From assembly GCF_022554085.1 (NCBI RefSeq), contig NZ_JAKFYR010000019.1, positions 1 to 39,043 on the forward strand: 39,043 nt of DNA, given 5' to 3'. Made by a program: the position numbers and the translations under genes. Origin of the DNA: Rhodococcus sp. CH91 (GTDB taxonomy: Bacteria > Actinomycetota > Actinomycetes > Mycobacteriales > Mycobacteriaceae). Below, piece by piece: positions 32,906-39,043 of the stretch. The first letter of the stretch is position 1, and every line of letters begins with the position of its first letter. Under the pieces are notes generated by a model. It saw only the letters and a list, made by a program, of their open reading frames with translations, was not told the DNA's origin and did no database searches.

Positions 32906-33685
32906 CTACTCCGCGGCTACTGCCCTTCGACCGAGGAAACCATCGAGCCCTCTGCGTACGCCCGCGGTGGGAACGGTGGTCGCGAACCAGGCAGCTTCGA
33001 CAGCGAGTCCTTCGTCTATGGGCAGGTTGATGCCGCGTGTGACGGCGGCGAGACAGGCATGCACTGCGGTCGGTGCGTGGCGTTCGATGCGGACCGCCAA
33101 CTCCAACGCGGTGGCGAGCAGCTCGGTGGCCGGGACGAGGTAGTTGACGAGGCCCATTTCGTAGGCGCGGTGGGCATCGACGGCGTCGCCGGTGAGGATC
33201 ATTTCGAGGGCTCGTTTGCGGCCGATATGACGTGGTAGTCGTTGTGAGCCCCCGAAGGGTGGTGGAAATCCCAGGGTGATTTCCGGTTTGGCGAAGGTGG
33301 CATGGTCGGCGGCGACCGCGAGGTGTGCGGCTTCGACGATTTCGCATCCGCCGCCGTAGGCGAGGCCGTTGACGGCGGCGATGATCGGTTTCGGGAATTG
33401 TTCGATGCGTTTGGTCAGCCCTTGCCCGCGGGCCACGATGTCCTGCAGTGCGTGTGCGGTGCCGCCGTCGATACTCTGCGCCAGGCAGGAGATGTCTGCA
33501 CCGGCGCTGAAAGCCCGGTCACCGGATCCGGTGAGGATGATCGAGCGGATCGCATCATCAGTGGTGGCGTCGTCCAGCCACGCCGACAACTCGTCGATGG
33601 TGGTGTAGTCGAGCGCGTTGAGTTTGTGAGGCCGATCGATAGTGATCACTGCTGTCGATTCTGCTTGATGCACTTGGATACTCAT
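32906..33685 (-). CDS. enoyl-CoA hydratase/isomerase (crotonase)
   Basis: A 259-aa crotonase with both catalytic glutamates: E115 in GGGCEI and E135 in FAKPEITLGF. Oxyanion-hole Gly residues are in SAGADIS and NGLAYGGG. FPPPFGGSQRLPR is the normal helix start for hydratases. The full set of residues suggests a true hydratase. Third gene of the minus-strand operon; ATG preceded by GGAA. Confidence 0.9.
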   Translation of the reverse strand: MSIQVHQAESTAVITIDRPHKLNALDYTTIDELSAWLDDATTDDAIRSIILTGSGDRAFSAGADISCLAQSIDGGTAHALQDIVARGQGLTKRIEQFPKPIIAAVNGLAYGGGCEIVEAAHLAVAADHATFAKPEITLGFPPPFGGSQRLPRHIGRKRALEMILTGDAVDAHRAYEMGLVNYLVPATELLATALELAVRIERHAPTAVHACLAAVTRGINLPIDEGLAVEAAWFATTVPTAGVRRGLDGFLGRRAVAAE

Positions 33686-33730
33686 GTTGTTCCTTCGGTC
33701 GAGTGTCGCGAGGTACTGGCGGTGTGGGGG

Positions 33731-34399
33731 TTACAGGGACAGGGTGTGGCAGACGGGGTCGTAGCGTTGGGTCTGCTGGAATTTGCCTCGCATGCGGTGC
33801 AGGAGATGCCAGGGCGTGCGTGCGATGTCGTAGGCGAGTTCGCGGGCGCGGTCGAGGACGGGACGGTCGCGCACGAGTTCGGTCAGCAACCCGATCGCAA
33901 GGGCTTCGTCGGCTTCGACGGTTCGACCGGTGAGGACGAGTTCGCGTGCGCGGGTGGAGCCGACGCAATCGGCAAGCGGGCCGTAGACGACGGGGAATCG
34001 GCGGTGTTCGGGGTGGGAGAAACTCGTGCGCGCGGTGCCGAGGCGGATGTCGGTGAGTACCGCGAGGTCCGCTCCCCCGGCCACGGCGGATCCGTCGAGT
34101 GCAGCAATCACCGGCACCGGATGCATCGCGATGGCAGCGTTCATCCGGTCCGCGGATTCCCACAGCCCGGTTTCGTCGATCCGGTCGAACTCGGTGAGAT
34201 CGAATCCTGCGCTGAAGATGTCTCCGCGACCGGTCAGGATCACCACGCGGGCATCGGTCAGGGCCTCGAAGGCGTGGGCGAGGTCGAGTCGCATCGCGTG
34301 CGACAAAGCATTCTTCTTGTCCGGACGGTTCAGGGTGACGACGGCGACGCCGTGGTCGTCGAGCTCGGTGGTGTCCACATCGATGAGAGAACTGCTCAT
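33731..34399 (-). CDS. crotonase-family protein, atypical active site
   Basis: A 222-aa crotonase, shorter than most. SAGFDLTEFDR and DGSAVAGGADLAVLTD mark the fold, but the first catalytic position is Asp (D111) instead of Glu; the second Glu may be E131 in SHPEHRRF. The C-terminal trimerisation helices are shortened. It may be an isomerase, hydrolase or non-hydratase member. GGAGG lies four bases before its ATG; 20 bases after the SCO6745-like gene. Confidence 0.87.
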   Translation of the reverse strand: MSSSLIDVDTTELDDHGVAVVTLNRPDKKNALSHAMRLDLAHAFEALTDARVVILTGRGDIFSAGFDLTEFDRIDETGLWESADRMNAAIAMHPVPVIAALDGSAVAGGADLAVLTDIRLGTARTSFSHPEHRRFPVVYGPLADCVGSTRARELVLTGRTVEADEALAIGLLTELVRDRPVLDRARELAYDIARTPWHLLHRMRGKFQQTQRYDPVCHTLSL

Positions 34400-34418
34400 G
34401 CTGCCTCCATGGGCGGGG

Positions 34419-35282
34419 TCAGGGTCGGGGCACCCCGATAGGGTTGGGTAGTGGGATGGCGCCGGTGTCGAACAGGCGGCGACTGATAGGCGCGGCGATA
34501 GCGATGATCTCTTCGACGCCGGTCTGGCCGAGGGCGGTCACCGGGTCCGCGGCGAGGAAGTCGGTGCGGTCCTCGATGCTGCGTCGCAGCGCTCCCCCGC
34601 TCTTGGTGAGCCGGCCGCCGACATCGATCAGGCCGCGGGCACGCAGGCGACGCTCGGAGGCTTCCCATTCCTCGTCGCTCCAACCGCGGTTGGGCTGCAT
34701 CATTTCGCGTGTGACCGTGCCGGTCGCGGCATGCGCGACGACCGCGTCGATGCCCCGCAATCCCGCGTGCACGCACGCAATGACATGGCCGTCCCCGCGA
34801 TGTTCCCGCAGGACTGTCGCGGCGAGCCACAGTTGAGCAGCGACGTCGTCGGGACGGGAAACGCGCGACCATCCGGCTGCTAAAGGTCGCCCGGCGAAAT
34901 GACAACCATCCGCTGCCATTTCGAGGTATGACGCGAGAGTGTCGAGGTCGCGTCGGGGTACCTCGCGGAGGTGGTCGGCGAGGACGAGGCGCGCGGTGGT
35001 GATCCGCGCCTCGAGTATCGTGTCCGGATCGACGCAAGCCCAGGCTTCGGGCAGGGCGCGTGCGACGCGGCGGGCGGGAAAGCTGAAGAACATCGATTCG
35101 ACGGGGGCTGCGGTCATCGCTCCCAGCGGTGCGGCGCGGCCGGCGAAGTAACCCATCCAATAGCCGCTCATACCGAGATCGAGCGAAATCCGGCGGTGGT
35201 GCGGGGAGAAGTACGGTGCCGCGTGCAGCGGTTCGATTGCCTCCCACAGGCGTCGGGCCAGCGTCGCTGCCGGTTCTGCCAT
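34419..35282 (-). CDS. SCO6745-family protein (winged-helix-like, unknown)
   Basis: A 287-aa member of a family common in actinobacteria, named after Streptomyces SCO6745. It begins ARRLWEAIEPLHAAPYFSPE-like (here SPHHRR), then LGMSGYWMGYFAGRAAPLG, a signature of the family, and ends with a MarR/winged-helix-like half (RGWSDEEWEASERRLRARGLID to LTKSG). Role unknown; it often neighbours acyl-CoA metabolism genes. ATG 35282 has GGAGG seven bases upstream. First gene of the three-gene operon; divergent from the MocR regulator. Confidence 0.85.
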   Translation of the reverse strand: MAEPAATLARRLWEAIEPLHAAPYFSPHHRRISLDLGMSGYWMGYFAGRAAPLGAMTAAPVESMFFSFPARRVARALPEAWACVDPDTILEARITTARLVLADHLREVPRRDLDTLASYLEMAADGCHFAGRPLAAGWSRVSRPDDVAAQLWLAATVLREHRGDGHVIACVHAGLRGIDAVVAHAATGTVTREMMQPNRGWSDEEWEASERRLRARGLIDVGGRLTKSGGALRRSIEDRTDFLAADPVTALGQTGVEEIIAIAAPISRRLFDTGAIPLPNPIGVPRP

Positions 35283-35361
35283 CCTTATTCCTCCACTCGG
35301 TGGTCGTGCAGGTCCAGCATCGTGCTTGCACCACCAGCCCGGACAGTGCCATTTTTGTCGA
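35283..35361. promoter_or_regulatory. divergent promoter and probable MocR site
   Basis: A 79-base gap. GGACAGTG (35341-35348) and GGACACTG (35370-35377, just inside the coding start) are near-identical direct repeats 29 bases apart. MocR/GabR-type proteins commonly bind direct repeats. It probably controls both directions. Confidence 0.4.
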
Positions 35362-36759
35362 GTGGACCAGGACACTGCGTGGTGGACAACTGTCGTCTTC
35401 ACTACGGACGAACGCACCGACCTTCCTCGCTACCTCCGAATCGTCGCAGCGGTCGAACAAGCCATCGATACCCGCACCGTGACCTACGGTCAGCGTCTCC
35501 CTGCTGAACGCACCCTTGCCGCGGCACTGTGCGTCAGTCGCGGAACAGTGGTGCGCGCCTACGAAGAACTCGTCGAACGTGGGGTCGTCGAACGCATCCA
35601 CGGTTCGGGCACCTTCGTTCGCCCCCGCCGGACCTCCTCCCACGCGATGGTGCGACATATCGACTCGTCGACCAAGGACATCGATGACGTCATCGACCTG
35701 TCCAGGCCCACCCCGGTGGATCCGTCGCACCTTCCTGCCATCGACTGGAGCTTCGACCCAGCCGCTCACCGGACGGGTGTTTCCGCCCGTGGGCTTCCGG
35801 TCCTCCGGCACGCCCTGGCAGCCCATCTCACACGCCTGGGGTTGCCGACCGATGCGGAGCAGATCGTCGTGACCACCGGAGCAGCCGAAGCGCTCGATGT
35901 CGTGCTGCGGGCGAACTCCGCCGGGAAACGACCGACCGTGCTCGGCGCGCCGTTATGGCCGGTGCTGCGCGCAGCCGTCACCGAACACACTGCGACATCG
36001 CTGTGTCTGTATCCCGACGTCGGGGGCATCGATCCGGCGGCGGTGCGGCGCGCGCTGCGCCGCGCCCGTGCCGCGATTGCGTTCGTCGATGTGGTCGAGT
36101 CCGGGCCCAGCGGGCAGAGAACGGCCTCGTCGCGGCTACCGCGCCTCGCCGCGGCGATCGAGGATCACACCGCCGTCGTGGTCGAGGATCTGTCCTTTCT
36201 TCCGCTCGCCAGGTCGCACGACCCGCGGCTGCGGCCGCTGGCGGCACTGTCCGAACGGGTCACCGCGATCGGGGAGCTCGATCGCGTGTTCTGGGCCGGG
36301 TGCGGCATCGGGTGGATCCGACTTCCCGCCCCGGACGCATCCCTGCTCAGCGCATTGCCCCGTGTTCCTGCCCCGGCGGTCAGTGCACAGGTCCACGCCG
36401 CACGGGTGCTCGACGCAGCCAGCTCGCAGTGGTACATCGACCGCTACGACACGCTCGCCGAACAGGTGGGCTTTCTGCGCAGCATGCTGGCGGAGCGGGT
36501 GCCGAGTTGGACCGTGGAGTCGACGACAGGGGGCGGGCTGTGGATCCGCCTGCCGGTTGTGGATGCATCGACCTTCGCGCATGTCGCCGCGCGCGGCGGC
36601 GTCAGGGTGTGTCTCGGGCGCGAGTGCGTCACCGACGGGGGTCTGCGCGAGTACATCCGCATCTCGGCGGCCGCGGATCCCGCCGTGCTCGAGTGTGCGG
36701 TGGATCGGCTCGTCGAGGCGTGGGCGACGTATACGCGGCGGTTGGCGGCAAGTGTGTGA
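35362..36759 (+). CDS. MocR-like GntR regulator with a degenerate aminotransferase domain
   Basis: A fusion of a GntR winged helix (LRIVAAVEQAIDTRTVTYGQRLPAERTLAAALCVSRGTVVRAYEELVERG region) and a fold-type I aminotransferase domain (from about residue 95). GTG 35362 is the likely start; the frame is open to 35326. In PLP-binding members the Lys lies in S-x-S-K; here the aligned sequence is GELDRVFWAGCGIGWIR, with Arg in place of Lys and Gly in place of the phosphate-binding Arg. The NPTG motif also reads SGPSG. The sensor domain probably cannot form a PLP Schiff base and may sense something else. Confidence 0.85.
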   Translation: MDQDTAWWTTVVFTTDERTDLPRYLRIVAAVEQAIDTRTVTYGQRLPAERTLAAALCVSRGTVVRAYEELVERGVVERIHGSGTFVRPRRTSSHAMVRHIDSSTKDIDDVIDLSRPTPVDPSHLPAIDWSFDPAAHRTGVSARGLPVLRHALAAHLTRLGLPTDAEQIVVTTGAAEALDVVLRANSAGKRPTVLGAPLWPVLRAAVTEHTATSLCLYPDVGGIDPAAVRRALRRARAAIAFVDVVESGPSGQRTASSRLPRLAAAIEDHTAVVVEDLSFLPLARSHDPRLRPLAALSERVTAIGELDRVFWAGCGIGWIRLPAPDASLLSALPRVPAPAVSAQVHAARVLDAASSQWYIDRYDTLAEQVGFLRSMLAERVPSWTVESTTGGGLWIRLPVVDASTFAHVAARGGVRVCLGRECVTDGGLREYIRISAAADPAVLECAVDRLVEAWATYTRRLAASV

Positions 36760-36949
36760 ACTGCCGATTCATGTGCGGCCCGCTCGTGCTCGAATGGGTA
36801 CGCGAGACCACCGTCGCGTTCACCTTTCTCGGACCCGGTTCCGTCGCTGCTATCGTCTCGAGATGCAAGGCTTGACCGTTCGCCTGCCGGCACGGTTCTT
36901 GGGGGCCGGCCAAGATAGCATCGGGGCGGGAACTAGGTCAGGACTGGAG

Positions 36950-37510
36950 ATGCCTCGCAACAGACGTCCGCAGGATCGGGAAGAAAAGCGTGCGGAGATC
37001 GTGGTAGCTGCCCGGCGGTTGTTCATCGAGGAGGGATACGACGCGGCGTCGATGACGCGGATCGCTCGTGACGCCGGAGTGGTGTCGAACACGTTGTACT
37101 GGTACTTCCAGGACAAGGACTCGATATTGCTCGCGGTCCTGGATGCGGTCCTGGCCGACTCGATGGCAGCCTACGGTGAAAGGTTGAACTCGGGGCTGGC
37201 TGACCGGCTGTTGTGGCTGGTCGGCGAACTGGAGCAGCTGGGACGATTGGTGAGCACGGTGCACACGCGCGCCGAGAAGTCCGCATCCGTTCAGCAATGG
37301 CACGAGCAGTTCCACGCGCTGGCCGAAGGGTTGTTCCGGGCAGAGCTGATCGAGCTCGGCGTGCCCGCTGACGAAGTCGACCCGCTGGTCGCGATCGGCG
37401 TCTTCGTTGTCGAGGGCTTACTGATGCATCCGACGGATCCGGCTCAGCGGCGCGCGGTGATCGAGACGTTGCTGAACAGCGCTCACAGTCTTGCCGCAGC
37501 CGCCGGCTGA
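36950..37510 (+). CDS. TetR/AcrR-family transcriptional regulator
   Basis: A 186-aa TetR protein: RAEIVVAARRLFIEEGYDAASMTRIARDAGVV with SNTLYWYFQDKDSILLAVLDAVL completes the DNA-binding domain. AGGTCAGG lies about seven bases before ATG 36950. The adjacent alpha/beta hydrolase gene on the opposite strand carries twin palindromes in its promoter and is the likely target; the two genes converge with a 36-base gap. Ligand unknown. Confidence 0.87.
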   Translation: MPRNRRPQDREEKRAEIVVAARRLFIEEGYDAASMTRIARDAGVVSNTLYWYFQDKDSILLAVLDAVLADSMAAYGERLNSGLADRLLWLVGELEQLGRLVSTVHTRAEKSASVQQWHEQFHALAEGLFRAELIELGVPADEVDPLVAIGVFVVEGLLMHPTDPAQRRAVIETLLNSAHSLAAAAG

Positions 37511-37546
37511 GCCCTGGTCTGCGCGCGTCCACGAATCCGGAGGGAC

Positions 37547-38668
37547 CTACTGTGTGGTGCGTGCGGAGTAGTCGAACTGCTGTGCCAAGAAATTGATTTG
37601 GTCACGCACGGCGCGTTCGAAGTGCTCGCCCACGTAGATGTCGAAGTGGTCGCACGCGTAGGCCTGGACCTGCACGTGCGCCAAGCCGTGTGCGTGACGC
37701 TTCGTGGTCTTCGCGGGCGCGGCCGCGTCGTTGTCGCAGACACACAGCAACGTCGGAGTGCTGAAGCGAGCCAGCGCGCGACCGGGCCGATCGAGCGGAA
37801 GGCGCAGTACCAGCCGTGCGGCCAGCGCGTTGGCGGCCTCGAATTCACCGTCCGGCCCGCGCAGTACACCCCATATGCTGTCGCGGTCGACACCGGTCAC
37901 GGCTCCTTCCCCACCGTCGCTCTCCGTCAGCTCGATGTTCTTCGACAGTCGAGCCCGCACCGACGGCAGCCGTGTCAACAGCGCGCTGGTGCGCCGCGAG
38001 AGCCGGGTCCCCGCAGGCAGGAGCGCGGAAGCGCCGGCGAGGGCGTCGGGTGAGGCCACGAACGCGGGCATCCAGGACGTCCCCGCCATCGGCAACAGGA
38101 TCGGCTTCGCGCCGAACCACGACCCGATCGTGTCGACGATGCCCGCCCCTGTCAGCGCTACCGCGCTCAGCGGGCCGGTCCGAAGACGCGAGCGCAACGA
38201 CGCCGGGCCGTCGGTGAAGGGACACTGCGCCACGACTGCCGCGATGCGGGTGTCCTCGGAAGCGATCCGAAGAACATGCCCGCCGCCGAAGGAGCTGCCC
38301 CACAAGGCGATCCGATCGACATCGACCTCCGGTAGTGTGCGTACGAAGGCCAGGGCTGCACGCCAATCGGCGCGTTGCCGACCGATGTCGAGGATCTGGC
38401 GCGGCGTTCCGCCGCTGGCCCCGAGGTGACGATAGTCGAACACCAGCACCGACCACCCAGCAGCGGCGAACCGCTGCGCGTAGGCATCCAGGCGCATCTC
38501 CCGCACCGCCCCGAGGCCGTGTCCCATGATCACCATCGGGCGCGGACTGTTCAGGTCGGGTGCGGTGTACAGCCATGCCGCACACTCGTCCTGGCCGGAG
38601 GCGAACGAGACCTCACGCCGCTGCACCGTTGCTGCCTCGCGCCGATCGGCAGGCCCACCGATTTCCAT
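37547..38668 (-). CDS. alpha/beta hydrolase, dienelactone hydrolase-like
   Basis: A 373-aa hydrolase. Features are HGLG (50-53; oxyanion region), FDYRHLGASGG, and the nucleophile S126 in GSSFGG. The acid is probably in LCVCDNDAAAP and the base His in ACDHFDIY near the end. A cap of about 110 residues is inserted after the nucleophile, typical of esterases/thioesterase-like members. AGAGGA lies before ATG 38668. Substrate unknown; its neighbours suggest fatty or cyclic ester turnover. Confidence 0.87.
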   Translation of the reverse strand: MEIGGPADRREAATVQRREVSFASGQDECAAWLYTAPDLNSPRPMVIMGHGLGAVREMRLDAYAQRFAAAGWSVLVFDYRHLGASGGTPRQILDIGRQRADWRAALAFVRTLPEVDVDRIALWGSSFGGGHVLRIASEDTRIAAVVAQCPFTDGPASLRSRLRTGPLSAVALTGAGIVDTIGSWFGAKPILLPMAGTSWMPAFVASPDALAGASALLPAGTRLSRRTSALLTRLPSVRARLSKNIELTESDGGEGAVTGVDRDSIWGVLRGPDGEFEAANALAARLVLRLPLDRPGRALARFSTPTLLCVCDNDAAAPAKTTKRHAHGLAHVQVQAYACDHFDIYVGEHFERAVRDQINFLAQQFDYSARTTQ

Positions 38669-38698
38669 GACTCACGTCCTCTCGCTTCACCACCGCGG

Positions 38699-38719
38699 TT
38701 CTTGGACGTCATTCAAGAA
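38699..38719. promoter_or_regulatory. operator 1 of the alpha/beta hydrolase gene
   Basis: TTCTTGGA and TTCAAGAA flank a short centre, forming an interrupted palindrome 31 bases upstream of the hydrolase start. It shares CTTGGAC-x-TCA-x-TCAAGA with operator 2. Confidence 0.55.
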
Positions 38720-38743
38720 GACGTCGCGGTTACGGTAAAGGCG

Positions 38744-38762
38744 TCTTGGACATCAGTCAAGA
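38744..38762. promoter_or_regulatory. operator 2 of the alpha/beta hydrolase gene
   Basis: TCTTGGAC-A-TCA-G-TCAAGA is a second copy of the operator, with its centre about 44 bases (four helical turns) from the first. Paired copies in phase suggest cooperative binding of a dimeric repressor, most likely the neighbouring TetR. Confidence 0.55.
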
Positions 38763-39037
38763 AGGCGGCGGGGTCTCTGTCGGCAACTTCAAGCGGACCG
38801 CGTACTCGGGACGGCCGAGTTCCTCGAAGAACAGGCCGAGCAGACGTCGGCTCCCGTGCGGAGATACACCCGAGATGTACTGCGTGAAGCCGGGGTTGAC
38901 GTACAGTGCCTTTTCACCCGCCTCCGGGTGCACCCGCACGACCGGGTGCTCACTCACCAAGGGGCGGCGTTCCACGCGGCGAAGGTAGCCCTCGGTCGGC
39001 TTACTGATCGTTTCAGAATGACCTCCGGAGTCGCCTC
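38757..39037 (-). pseudogene. TauD/TfdA-type dioxygenase fragment
   Basis: The segment GYLRRVERRPLVSEHPVVRV, GEKALYVNPGFTQYISGVSP and RRLLGLFFEELGRPEYAVRL is the middle of an alpha-ketoglutarate-dependent taurine/2,4-D-type dioxygenase. A stop follows soon after; the distal His and the Arg that bind iron and alpha-ketoglutarate are missing. The frame also has a stop near 39039 and no clear start. The first half, if present, lies beyond the window. It has been truncated on its 3' side next to the hydrolase promoter. Confidence 0.7.
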
Positions 39038-39043
39038 AAACAG

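Noticed and set aside
33302-34441. 379-aa plus-strand open frame
   Set aside because: It covers two crotonase genes on the opposite strand that have conserved catalytic residues. The frame is a Gly/Val/Asp-rich shadow.
34396-35826. 476-aa minus-strand open frame
   Set aside because: It overlaps the SCO6745-family gene in another frame and the MocR gene on the opposite strand. The Arg/Pro-rich second half is non-protein-like.
1-39043. CRISPR arrays, tRNA or rRNA genes, replication origin
   Set aside because: I saw no regularly spaced repeats, no tRNA-like cloverleaf with a TTCGA arm, no rRNA segments and no parAB/repA-type genes.

Overview
The window is high-GC DNA with strongly G/C-biased third codon positions, frequent GTG starts and gene families typical of mycolic-acid-containing actinobacteria: a long cutinase-family secreted protein, an SCO6745-family protein, MocR-type and TetR regulators, and an RES-type toxin pair. 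I infer Rhodococcus or a close relative; no rRNA or tRNA is present to confirm this. Repeated mobile-element debris and broken genes point to an accessory region, either plasmid or genomic island.

Region 1 (1-1.8 kb) holds the tail of an IS3-type element, then a gene-poor stretch with two small minus-strand genes.

Region 2 (1.8-14.3 kb) is the centrepiece. It looks like a complete indole-3-acetic acid (auxin) degradation cluster of the iac type. A flavin-dependent hydroxylase (IacA), a small protein (IacB), a SnoaL-like protein (IacI), a Rieske dioxygenase alpha/beta pair (IacC/IacD), a dehydrogenase (IacE) and an electron-transfer reductase (IacF) form one plus-strand operon. An amidase (IacH), an undescribed 99-aa protein and a FixJ-type response regulator form a minus-strand operon. 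A divergent pair follows: an MFS transporter (IacT-like) and a flavin reductase (IacG) fused to an IclR-like sensor domain. A soluble two-PAS histidine kinase lies at the other end, divergent from iacA, and is the probable partner of the response regulator. The expected product is catechol; no catechol-cleavage genes are in the window.

Region 3 (14.4-18.5 kb) holds a TetR regulator divergent from a short-chain dehydrogenase, with two near-identical palindromic operators between them. It is followed by debris: a decayed IS5-family transposase, a truncated DUF1016 nuclease and a small zinc-ribbon-like protein.

Region 4 (18.4-30 kb) holds a cutinase-family gene broken by two frameshifts, an RES toxin/antitoxin pair with a palindromic operator, a frameshifted MarR gene, a LysR/SDR divergent pair with a T-N11-A palindrome, a tautomerase, an unknown 351-aa protein preceded by a coupled 36-aa ORF, and a GNAT/AhpD pair in which ahpD is frameshifted.

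Region 5 (30-32.3 kb) is an RsgA-like ribosome-associated GTPase and a SAM methyltransferase. They are preceded by a 22-codon leader ORF with a strong ribosome binding site and a terminator-like hairpin, which together look like a transcription attenuator. A strong terminator closes the unit.

Region 6 (32.3-39 kb) has an SCO6745-family/crotonase/crotonase operon divergent from a MocR-like regulator that has lost its PLP lysine. It also has a TetR regulator, an alpha/beta hydrolase with twin operators, and a truncated TauD-like fragment at the edge.
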